A stretch of DNA of 64,000 nt from Litoditis marina (Eukaryota > Nematoda > Chromadorea > Rhabditida > Rhabditidae). Within the stretch, counting starts at the first letter, position 1; each line of letters begins with the position of its first letter. Below, piece by piece: positions 32,501-43,041 of this stretch. The translations under genes were made by a program, and so were the position numbers. A model generated the notes under the pieces. It saw only the letters and a list, made by a program, of their open reading frames with translations, made no database searches and had not been told where the DNA came from. The stretch is from assembly GCA_964036275.1 (NCBI GenBank), contig OZ038433.1, positions 39,093,336 to 39,157,335 on the forward strand, read 5' to 3'.

Positions 32501-35500
32501 CAGAGTGAGGGTTTTTCTCTGTGTGCCCATGGTTTATCGTAGCACTTTAAGGGAGAGAGGTTCCTCCTTGTGCCCATGGAATGATGTAGCACTGGAACAG
32601 AGTGAGGGTTGTCCTCTGTGTGCCCATGGTTTATCGTAGCACTTTAAGGGAGAGAGGTTCCTCCTTGTGCCCATGGCATTTTGTAGCACTGGAACAGAGT
32701 GAGGGTTGTCCTCTGTGTGCCCATGGTTTATCGTAGCACTTTAAGGGAGAGAGGTTCCTCCTTGTGCCCATGGAATGATGTAGCACTGGAACAGAGTGAG
32801 GGTTGTCCTCTGTGTGCCCATGGTTTATCGTAGCACTTTAAGGGAGAGAGGTTCCTCCTTGTGCCCATGGCATTTTGTAGCACTGGAACAGAGTGAGGGT
32901 TGTCCTCTGTGTGCCCATGGTTTATCGTAGCACTTTAAGGGAGAGAGGTTCCTCCTTGTGCCCATGGCATTTTGTAGCACTGGAACAGAGTGAGGGTTGT
33001 CCTCTGTGTGCCCATGGTTTATCGTAGTACTTTAAGGGAGAGAGGTTCCTCCTTGTGCCCATGGAATGATGTAGCACTGGAACAGAGTGAGGGTTGTCCT
33101 CTGTGTGCCCATGGTTTATCGTAGCACTTTAAGGGAGAGAGGTTCCTCCTTGTGCCCATGGCATTTTGTAGCACTGGAACAGAGTGAGGGTTGTCCTCTG
33201 TGTGCCCATGGTTTATCGTAGCACTTTAAGGGAGAGAGGTTCCTCCTTGTGCCCATGGCATTTTGTAGCACTGGAACAGAGTGAGGGTTGTCCTCTGTGT
33301 GCCCATGGTTTATCGTAGTACTTTAAGGGAGAGAGGTTCCTCCTTGTGCCCATGGAATGATGTAGCACTGGAACAGAGTGAGGGTTGTCCTCTGTGTGCC
33401 CATGGTTTATCGTAGCACTTTAAGGGAGAGAGGTTCCTCCTTGTGCCCATGGAATGATGTAGCACTGGAACAGAGTGAGGGTTGTCCTCTGTGTGCCCAT
33501 GGTTTATCGTAGCACTTTAAGGGAGAGAGGTTCCTCCTTGTGCCCATGGCATTTTGTAGCACCGGAGCAGAGTGAGGGTTGTCCTCTGTGTGCCCATGGT
33601 TTATCGTAGCACTTTAAGGGAGAGAGGTTCCTCCTTGTGCCCATGGCATTTTGTAGCACTGGAACAGAGTGAGGGTTGTCCTCTGTGTGCCCATGGTTTA
33701 TCGTAGCACTTTAAGGGAGAGAGGTTCCTCCTTGTGCCCATGGAATGATGTAGCACTGGAACAGAGTGAGGGTTGTCCTCTGTGTGCCCATGGTTTATCG
33801 TAGCACTTTAAGGGAGAGAGGTTCCTCCTTGTGCCCATGGCATTTTGTAGCACTGGAACAGAGTGAGGGTTGTCCTCTGTGTGCCCATGGTTTATCGTAG
33901 CACTTTAAGGGAGAGAGGTTCCTCCTTGTGCCCATGGCATTTTGTAGCACTGGAACAGAGTGAGGGTTGTCCTCTGTGTGCCCATGGTTTATCGTAGTAC
34001 TTTAAGGGAGAGAGGTTCCTCCTTGTGCCCATGGAATGATGTAGCACTGGAACAGAGTGAGGGTTGTCCTCTGTGTGCCCATGGTTTATCGTAGCACTTT
34101 AAGGGAGAGAGGTTCCTCCTTGTGCCCATGGAATGATGTGGCACTGGAACAGAGTGAGGGTTGTCCTCTGTGTGCCCATGGTTTATCGTAGCACTTTAAG
34201 GGAAAGATGGTTTATCGTAGCACTTTAAGGGAGAGAGGTTCCTCCTTGTGCCCATGGAATGATGTGGCACTGGAACAGAGTGAGGGTTGTCCTCTGTGTG
34301 CCCATGGTTTATCGTAGCACTTTAAGGGAAAGATGGTTTATCGTAGCACTTTAAGGGAGAGAGGTTCCTCCTTGTGCCCATGGCATTTTGTAGCACTGGA
34401 ACAGAGTGAGGGTTGTCCTCTGTGTGCCCATGGTTTATCGTAGCACTTTAAGGGAGAGAGGTTCCTCCTTGTGCCCATGGCATTTTGTAGCACTGGAACA
34501 GAGTGAGCGTTGTCCTCTGTGTGCCCATGGTTTATCGTAGCACTTTAAGGGAGAGAGGTTCCTCCTTGTGCCCATGGCATTTTGTAGCACTGGAACAGAG
34601 TGAGGGTTGTCCTCTGTGTGCCCATGGTTTATCGTAGCACTTTAAGGGAGAGAGGTTCCTCCTTGTGCCCATGGAATGATGTAGCACTGGAACAGAGTGA
34701 GGGTTGTCCTCTGTGTGCCCATGGTTTATCGTAGCACTTTAAGGGAGAGAGGTTCCTCCTTGTGCCCATGGCATTTTGTAGCACTGGAACAGAGTGAGGG
34801 TTGTCCTCTGTGTGCCCATGGTTTATCGTAGCACTTTAAGGGAGAGAGGTTCCTCCTTGTGCCCATGGCATTTTGTAGCACTGGAACAGAGTGAGGGTTG
34901 TCCTCTGTGTGCCCATGGTTTATCGTAGCACTTTAAGGGAGAGAGGTTCCTCCTTGTGCCCATGGCATTTTGTAGCACTGGAACAGAGTGAGGGTTGTCC
35001 TCTGTGTGCCCATGGTTTATCGTAGCACTTTAAGGGAGAGAGGTTCCTCCTTGTGCCCATGGAATGATGTAGCACTGGAAAAGAGTGAGGGTTGTCCTCT
35101 GTGTGCCCATGGTTTATCGTAGCACTTTAAGGGAGAGAGGTTCCTCCTTGTGCCCATGGAATGATGTAGCACTGGAACAGAGTGAGGGTTGTCCTCTGTG
35201 TGCCCATGGTTTATCGTAGCACTTTCAGAGAGAGAGGTTCCTCCTTGTGCCCATGGAATGATGTAGCACTGGAACAGAGTGAGGGTTTTTCTCTGTGTGC
35301 CCATGGTTTATCGTAGCACTTTAAGGGAGAGAGGTTCCTCCTTGTGCCCATGGAATGATGTAGCACTGGAACAGAGTGAGGGTTGTCCTCTGTGTGCCCA
35401 TGGTTTATCGTAGCACTTTAAGGGAGAGAGGTTCCTCCTTGTGCCCATGGCATTTTGTAGCACTGGAACAGAGTGAGGGTTGTCCTCTGTGTGCCCATGG

Positions 35501-38500
35501 TTTATCGTAGCACTTTAAGGGAGAGAGGTTCCTCCTTGTGCCCATGGAATGATGTAGCACTGGAACAGAGTGAGGGTTGTCCTCTGTGTGCCCATGGTTT
35601 ATCGTAGCACTTTAAGGGAGAGAGGTTCCTCCTTGTGCCCATGGCATTTTGTAGCACTGGAGCAGAGTGAGGGTTGTCCTCTGTGTGCCCATGGTTTATC
35701 GTAGCACTTTAAGGGAGAGAGGTTCCTCCTTGTGCCCATGGCATTTTGTAGCACTGGAACAGAGTGAGGGTTGTCCTCTGTGTGCCCATGGTTTATCGTA
35801 GCACTTTAAGGGAGAGAGGTTCCTCCTTGTGCCCATGGAATGATGTAGCACTGGAACAGAGTGAGGGTTGTCCTCTGTGTGCCCATGGTTTATCGTAGCA
35901 CTTTAAGGGAGAGAGGTTCCTCCTTGTGCCCATGGCATTTTGTAGCACTGGAACAGAGTGAGGGTTGTCCTCTGTGTGCCCATGGTTTATCGTAGCACTT
36001 TAAGGGAGAGAGGTTCCTCCTTGTGCCCATGGCATTTTGTAGCACTGGAACAGAGTGAGGGTTGTCCTCTGTGTGCCCATGGTTTATCGTAGTACTTTAA
36101 GGGAGAGAGGTTCCTCCTTGTGCCCATGGAATGATGTAGCACTGGAACAGAGTGAGGGTTGTCCTCTGTGTGCCCATGGTTTATCGTAGCACTTTAAGGG
36201 AGAGAGGTTCCTCCTTGTGCCCATGGAATGATGTAGAACTGGAACAGAGTGAGGGTTGTCCTCTGTGTGCCCATGGTTTATCGTAGCACTTTAAGGGAGA
36301 GAGGTTCCTCCTTGTGCCCATGGAATGATGTGGCACTGGAACAGAGTGAGGGTTGTCCTCTGTGTGCCCATGGTTTATCGTAGCACTTTAAGGGAAAGAT
36401 GGTTTATCGTAGCACTTTAAGGGAGAGAGGTTCCTCCTTGTGCCCATGGCATTTTGTAGCACTGGAACAGAGTGAGGGTTGTCCTCTGTGTGCCCATGGT
36501 TTATCGTAGCACTTTAAGGGAGAGAGGTTCCTCCTTGTGCCCATGGCATTTTGTAGCACTGGAACAGAGTGAGCGTTGTCCTCTGTGTGCCCATGGTTTA
36601 TCGTAGCACTTTAAGGGAGAGAGGTTCCTCCTTGTGCCCATGGCATTTTGTAGCACTGGAACAGAGTGAGGGTTGTCCTCTGTGTGCCCATGGTTTATCG
36701 TAGCACTTTAAGGGAGAGAGGTTCCTCCTTGTGCCCATGGAATGATGTAGCACTGGAACAGAGTGAGGGTTGTCCTCTGTGTGCCCATGGTTTATCGTAG
36801 CACTTTAAGGGAGAGAGGTTCCTCCTTGTGCCCATGGAATGATGTAGCACTGGAACAGAGTGAGGGTTGTCCTCTGTGTGCCCATGGTTTATCGTAGCAC
36901 TTTAAGGGAGAGAGGTTCCTCCTTGTGCCCATGGCATTTTGTAGCACTGGAACAGAGTGAGGGTTGTCCTCTGTGTGCCCATGGTTTATCGTAGCACTTT
37001 AAGGGAGAGAGGTTCCTCCTTGTGCCCATGGCATTTTGTAGCACTGGAACAGAGTGAGGGTTGTCCTCTGTGTGCCCATGGTTTATCGTAGCACTTTAAG
37101 GGAGAGAGGTTCCTCCTTGTGCCCATGGAATGATGTAGCACTGGAAAAGAGTGAGGGTTGTCCTCTGTGTGCCCATGGTTTATCGTAGCACTTTAAGGGA
37201 GAGAGGTTCCTCCTTGTGCCCATGGAATGATGTAGCACTGGAACAGAGTGAGGGTTGTCCTCTGTGTGCCCATGGTTTATCGTAGCACTTTCAGAGAGAG
37301 AGGTTCCTCCTTGTGCCCATGGAATGATGTAGCACTGGAACAGAGTGAGGGTTTTTCTCTGTGTGCCCATGGTTTATCGTAGCACTTTAAGGGAGAGAGG
37401 TTCCTCCTTGTGCCCATGGAATGATGTAGCACTGGAACAGAGTGAGGGTTGTCCTCTGTGTGCCCATGGTTTATCGTAGCACTTTAAGGGAGAGAGGTTC
37501 CTCCTTGTGCCCATGGCATTTTGTAGCACTGGAACAGAGTGAGGGTTGTCCTCTGTGTGCCCATGGTTTATCGTAGCACTTTAAGGGAGAGAGGTTCCTC
37601 CTTGTGCCCATGGAATGATGTAGCACTGGAACAGAGTGAGGGTTGTCCTCTGTGTGCCCATGGTTTATCGTAGCACTTTAAGGGAGAGAGGTTCCTCCTT
37701 GTGCCCATGGCATTTTGTAGCACTGGAACAGAGTGAGGGTTGTCCTCTGTGTGCCCATGGTTTATCGTAGCACTTTAAGGGAGAGAGGTTCCTCCTTGTG
37801 CCCATGGCATTTTGTAGCACTGGAACAGAGTGAGGGTTGTCCTCTGTGTGCCCATGGTTTATCGTAGTACTTTAAGGGAGAGAGGTTCCTCCTTGTGCCC
37901 ATGGAATGATGTAGCACTGGAACAGAGTGAGGGTTGTCCTCTGTGTGCCCATGGTTTATCGTAGCACTTTAAGGGAGAGAGGTTCCTCCTTGTGCCCATG
38001 GCATTTTGTAGCACTGGAACAGAGTGAGGGTTGTCCTCTGTGTGCCCATGGTTTATCGTAGCACTTTAAGGGAGAGAGGTTCATCCTTGTGCCCATGGCA
38101 TTTTGTAGCACTGGAACAGAGTGAGGGTTGTCCTCTGTGTGCCCATGGTTTATCGTAGTACTTTAAGGGAGAGAGGTTCCTCCTTGTGCCCATGGAATGA
38201 TGTAGCACTGGAACAGAGTGAGGGTTGTCCTCTGTGTGCCCATGGTTTATCGTAGCACTTTAAGGGAGAGAGGTTCCTCCTTGTGCCCATGGAATGATGT
38301 AGCACTGGAACAGAGTGAGGGTTGTCCTCTGTGTGCCCATGGTTTATCGTAGCACTTTAAGGGAGAGAGGTTCCTCCTTGTGCCCATGGCATTTTGTAGC
38401 ACTGGAGCAGAGTGAGGGTTGTCCTCTGTGTGCCAATGGTTTATCGTAGCACTTTAAGGGAGAGAGGTTCCTCCTTGTGCCCATGGAATGATGTAGCACT

Positions 38501-39797
38501 GGAACAGAGTGAGGGTTGTCCTCTGTGTGCCCATGGTTTATCGTAGCACTTTAAGGGAGAGAGGTTCCTCCTTGTGCCCATGGAATGATGTAGCACTGGA
38601 ACAGAGTGAGGGTTGTCCTCTGTGTGCCCATGGTTTATCGTAGCACTTTAAGGGAGAGAGGTTCCTCCTTGTGCCCATGGAATGATGTAGCACTGGAACA
38701 GAGTGAGGGTTGTCCTCTGTGTGCCCATGGTTTATCGTAGCACTTTAAGGGAGAGAGGTTCCTCCTTGTGCCCATGGCATTTTGTAGCACTGGAACAGAG
38801 TGAGGGTTGTCCTCTGTGTGCCCATGGTTTATCGTAGCACTTTAAGGGAGAGAGGTTCCTCCTTGTGCTCATGGAATGATGTAGCACTGGAACAGAGTGA
38901 GGGTTGTCCTCTGTGTGCCCATGGTTTATCGTAGCACTTTAAGGGAGAGAGGTTCCTCCTTGTGCCCATGGCATTTTGTAGCACTGGAACAGAGTGAGGG
39001 TTGTCTTCTGTGTGCCCATGGTTTATCGTAGCACTTTAAGGGAGAGAGGTTCCTCCTTGTGCCCATGGAATGATGTAGCACTGGAACAGAGTGAGGGTTG
39101 TCCTCTGTGTGCCCATGGTTTATCGTAGCACTTTAAGGGAGAGAGGTTCCTCCTTGTGCCCATGGAATGATGTAGCACTGGAACAGAGTGAGGGTTGTCC
39201 TCTGTGTGCCCATGGTTTATCGTAGCACTTTAAGGGAGAGAGGTTCCTCCTTGTGCCCATGGAATGATGTAGCACTGGAACAGAGTGAGGGTTGTCCTCT
39301 GTGTGCCCATGGTTTATCGTAGCACTTTAAGGGAGAGAGGTTCCTCCTTGTGCCCATGGAATGATGTAGCACTGGAACAGAGTGAGGGTTGTCCTCTGTG
39401 TGCCCATGGTTTATCGTAGCACTTTAAGGGAGAGAGGTTCCTCCTTGTGCCCATGGAATGGTGTAGCACTGGAACAGAGTGAGGGTTGTCCTCTGTGTGC
39501 CCATGGTTTATCGTAGCACTTTAAGGGAGAGAGGTTCCTCCTTGTGCCCATGGAATGATGTAGCACTGGAACAGAGTGAGGGTTGTCCTCTGTGTGCCCA
39601 TGGTTTATCGTAGCACTTTAAGGGAGAGAGGTTCCTCCTTGTGCCCATGGAATGATGTAGCACTGGAACAGAGTGAGGGTTGTCCTCTGTGTGCCCATGG
39701 TTTATCGTAGCACTTTAAGGGAGAGAGGTTCCTCCTTGTGCCCATGGCATTTTGTAGCACTGGAACAGAGTGAGGGTTGTCCTCTGTGTGCCCATGG
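23588..39797 (+). repeat. Satellite array of 97-bp dimeric units (about 16.2 kb, ~167 units)
   Basis: Each unit has half A (about 47 bp, gtagcactttaagggagaga to cccatgg plus gaatgat or gcatttt) and half B (about 50 bp, gtagcactggaacagagtga to cccatggtttatc). The halves share gtagcact, gag, ggtt, tcct and tgtgcccatgg, so the unit is an old dimer. Variants include 98-bp units (aaggatagagagg), 95-bp units lacking one tg, and 29-bp truncated units at 31540, 34188, 34314 and 36380. CCATGG occurs about every 48 bp, putting ATG on both strands at every half-unit. The repeated minus-strand open frames of 62-95 codons are by-products of the array. It lies wholly inside the retrotransposon leader. Confidence 0.98.
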
Positions 39798-40664
39798 TAC
39801 TAACGAGTTTATTTATGTAAGTGTTTAATTTTCTATTTGATTAGTAGTGTATGTAACTGTAGAATGAAGTGAGGGAACTTCAAGCGTTGTAAGGGGCAAT
39901 TATGGAGAGAAGGGACCTCCAGATAGTTTTAGTCGTGAACTTGTGTTCGTTGTGATGATTAATATTGAATTAGGAAGAAAAATGGGACCTCTTAATTGTA
40001 TAGTTCTATTTTTGTAATGATAGTGATGTTAGATAGTAGAATAGGAACATGTTCTGAGGCAAACAACGTGACCTGTGAAACAAATCGTGATATTGGGAAA
40101 AGACTAGTTCTTGGGATATTGGACTAGTTCAACGGAAGGGTGACCACGATAATCTGAACTGAATTTCTCTGTGCATAAACATGACTGTTCGATACTGATT
40201 CTTCACCGGCCAGGCCTACAATCGTCGTCATCGCCCCTGGTACCTCGATAGCAAGGATAATTGGTGTATCTTCAATAATATTGTTGTCGTTATTAATGAA
40301 GCATTCTATTGTTCAAAATATCAGAAGGAAGTAAAAAGTGTTTGGTTAGCATACGAACATTTTACTTCTTTTGCATTAGTCAATGATTATTCTGTTGCGA
40401 AGTCTCAGGTATCCTTGTCGGGTAAATATTGTAGGAATGGGTCGTGTGTGTATCGTAATTCGTATGTACAATCTTGATACGGTAATTCGACCTGGAACCT
40501 TGTTTGGACCGTATCTCGTTGAGTCGCGGGCAGTCGCGTCGCGGTTTGCCTGAGATATCTTGAAGGGAAATTGAAAGGGTACGGTAGTTTAGTGACTATT
40601 TTTTTGGTGAGAATTTTAGGATCATCCTAAATTGGAAGTAGACCATTCTACATTGTGTTAACAG
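39798..40664 (+). other. Bel/Pao leader between the satellite and gag
   Basis: AT-rich leader; worn satellite-like words (agtgagggaacttc, gagagaagggacctcc) occur in the first 130 bp. It ends in gttaacag at 40664, a possible splice or trans-splice acceptor 22 nt before the gag ATG. That acceptor would let gag mRNA avoid the ATG-laden array. Confidence 0.5.
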
Positions 40665-40686
40665 GTGAATAAGCTAAGCAGGAGTG

Positions 40687-41097
40687 ATGACATCTATACC
40701 TTCCTTCAAAGGTTCTATGACTAATGCTAATAATAAGCTGAAGAAGTTGACATTGTCTTGCAATGAGAGATTCAAGGATGACATTGAGTGTGATGAGGAT
40801 AATGTGATGCCAAGTCAAACGCTTAGGAAACTTCGTCTGACAATTGAAAAGCACGAAACGCTAATTACATCTGCTATTGAGAACTTGAAGGATAGATGCG
40901 AGAATGCGGGAGCATATGCCCAACAATTAGGTGATCAGGAAACTAGGATGGAAGCTGAGAGTGCGATAGCTGAGCATGGGAATGAGTTGGACTATATGGG
41001 TACTATTGAGAATGCACATGAGAGTCTAATACTTCTCAAAGTAAGGAATTTGGAATTAAGCTACGCAATGGAACTCTGTGAGCACTACTGTAGGTGA
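40687..41097 (+). CDS. gag: Bel/Pao gag, N-terminal part (frame-broken)
   Basis: About 136 codons from ATG 40687, forming a charged helical region (TLRKLRLTIEKHETL, AIENLKDR) typical of the N-terminus of Bel-type gag. The frame closes at TAG 41095-41097. The continuation into the gag core is in the next frame (from about 41,066 onward), so a one-base indel lies roughly at 41,060-41,095. GTG at 40684 extends the frame by one codon, but the ATG is the likelier start. Confidence 0.75.
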   Translation: MTSIPSFKGSMTNANNKLKKLTLSCNERFKDDIECDEDNVMPSQTLRKLRLTIEKHETLITSAIENLKDRCENAGAYAQQLGDQETRMEAESAIAEHGNELDYMGTIENAHESLILLKVRNLELSYAMELCEHYCR

Positions 41098-42229
41098 CTC
41101 GGCAGGTATTGGAAGGCGTAGATCGTCGAACGGTATCAGCGTACGTATCCCATCTATCGAATTGAAGTCGTTTTCTGGTGATCCGAATCAGTATGATTCA
41201 TTCTGAACCGTATTCAAGGCTGCTATACATGAGAACCATGTCTTGACTGATATTGATCGTATGTTACATTTGAAGTCTCTAGTGAAAGGTGAAGCTGCTC
41301 AAATTATTGATCCTCTTGAACTGTGTGCGGGCAATTATAAAGTAGCATGTGACTTGTTGGCAGACCGATATGACAGACCTAGTGAAGTGAAAAAGAATCT
41401 GATAAGGAAACTGTCGGCAGTGCCCAAAGCTACATCGCAAGTTTCGTCGTTGAGATCAACTCTTATTCAAGTTCGTGGTATTATGACTCAGCTGGCACAG
41501 TATGAGAACTATGAGGATGCAACATCTACACAGGAACTGATCAAGGAAAAGTTTCCGAGTAGTGTCATCAGGGATTTGGCTAAGCGTGAATTTCAGGATG
41601 GTAATGACTGGAAAGTGACCCAGTTGCTGACCGATTTGGACGAAATCGTACGCGAAGAGGAAGCGGTGGAAGCTGCTGAACCTTCAAGAGTGACAACCAC
41701 CACACTTGCTGCTGTCGTTCCGAATTCAGATTCATACAAAAAGGGTAACGGAAAGGGAGTTAGTAAAAATTGTTATTTTTGTCCGAAGGGTGGTCATTCT
41801 TCAGAGCAATGTTGGAGTGTGAGTGATACCAGGAATAGAAGGGATATAGTGAGTAGAAATAGGTTGTGCTTCGAGTGTTTGAAACCGGGACACATGGCTT
41901 ATCAGTGCGATCATCCCAACTGTGATTGCTGCAATCGGGCACACAATCGTGCTTTGTGTAAACAGTTTGTTGAGATGTATGTTTCTGTGCCTAAGAAGGG
42001 TAATAAGGGAGCAAAAAGTAACAACTACCAAGGGATGCAACAGTATTGGGGTCAAGGGAATGTAAACGGATTTGTGCCCAATATGCCATACGGAAACGGA
42101 TTCGTTCCCAACGGAAATTTCAATTGGCAACAGCCACAGGTTCAGTTTACTGGTAATGTAAATTCGGGAAACGCTGCATCACAGCAATCTCCTTTTCGGC
42201 CTGTCCCAACACAGACTCACAAAAGGTAG
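41066..42229 (+). pseudogene. gag: Bel/Pao gag core and nucleocapsid, with nonsense codon
   Basis: Structural protein that packages element RNA. The segment opens with a Ser/Arg-rich stretch and the DUF1759-type core (IELKSFSGDP near 41,160; HLKSLVKGEA after 41,265). TGA at 41204-41206 stands where this family normally has Trp. From 41,243 it is open for 328 codons. The nucleocapsid part has three zinc-knuckle-like groups: CYFCPKGGHSSEQC, CFECLKPGHMAYQC and CDCCNRAHNRALC. A Gln/Asn/Gly/Pro-rich tail ends at TAG 42227-42229. Protease follows in the -1 frame, so there is either a one-base lesion or a frameshift site near 42,160-42,227. Confidence 0.85.
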
Positions 42230-42252
42230 AGATTGTTTCGGAAAGTGCTTCT

Positions 42253-43041
42253 GTGAATACTGTTATTTCTTCAAATGTATCAGTAACAGATAATATTTCG
42301 GTTGGTAGTGACGTAGTGATCTCATCCAGTTCCTCTGATCTAGTTCTGGTTGATAGTGAGTCTGATGTTGTAAATGTGTTTAATTCAGTGACAGTTCAAC
42401 ATGGCTCACCATTACTCATGACAGCTACAGCTGTAGCTATCAATCCTGAGAATGGTCGTGAATGTGAAGTAGTGATTCTTTTTGATACTGGTTCTCAAGC
42501 ATCTTTCATCAAGAGTAACGTAACGGAGAGAATGGGATTAGTTGCAGTCGAATCGAAAAAGTTGACTGTAGTGGGTATAGGAGGACATCATAGTAGAGTT
42601 GATTCAGAGTTAGTGAACTTGCAGCTGATGAACGATCATGGACATTTTGTGGACGTGAAATGTTTGACACAGGACTCTATCACTTCAGCATACCAGATTG
42701 AGTCATTGTCTAAAACTGACGGAGCGGCTATGAAACAATGCTATGGTGAATATAAATGTGATGGTACTAGGACAGTTGATTCAGATATACTAATTGGAAT
42801 TGATCAGTTCTGGAATTTAGTTGATTTGAATCGACCGAGTATCAAGTTGCCGTCTGGTTTGATAGCAATTTCTACTCTGTTTGGACCCGTAGTTTCTGGT
42901 GTGAAAACTGATCATGAATATTCTGAATATGCTAGGGTTAATTCGGTCGCTCTAGACTATGAAAATGTTTGGAATTTCGAAGCTATTGGTATTGCGGACG
43001 ACCCTGATCCTTACTGGATCAGAAAGTTGATGAGAAAGTGA
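42253..43041 (+). CDS. pol: Bel/Pao aspartic protease region (frame-separated part of pol)
   Basis: Matures gag-pol. After a Ser/Val/Asp-rich linker, LFDTGSQASFI around 42,480-42,510 is the aspartic protease active-site motif; VVGIGG follows about 30 residues later, as expected for this fold. The next part (ILIGIDQFW, GPVVSG) is the usual Bel peptidase-to-RT connector. The frame is open upstream to about 42,157, overlapping the end of gag in the -1 frame. It closes at TGA 43039-43041, exactly where the RT frame takes over one base back, consistent with a one-base deletion. Confidence 0.85.
   Translation: MNTVISSNVSVTDNISVGSDVVISSSSSDLVLVDSESDVVNVFNSVTVQHGSPLLMTATAVAINPENGRECEVVILFDTGSQASFIKSNVTERMGLVAVESKKLTVVGIGGHHSRVDSELVNLQLMNDHGHFVDVKCLTQDSITSAYQIESLSKTDGAAMKQCYGEYKCDGTRTVDSDILIGIDQFWNLVDLNRPSIKLPSGLIAISTLFGPVVSGVKTDHEYSEYARVNSVALDYENVWNFEAIGIADDPDPYWIRKLMRK

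Noticed and set aside
23970..37370. Repeated minus-strand open frames of 62-95 codons with MGT...PWAHR...GHKEEPLS patterns
   Set aside because: They are reading frames of the 97-bp satellite; 97 is not a multiple of three, so each frame is sampled in turn and stops recur. No evidence for translation.
23588..39797. CRISPR-like array
   Set aside because: There are no unique spacers; both halves of the unit repeat, and the context is a eukaryotic retrotransposon.
22588..40687. Leader exon 2 spliced directly to gag
   Set aside because: Joining to the acceptor at 40,664 gives a stop after about 19 codons, and the gag frame has a TAA at 40,675 upstream of its ATG.
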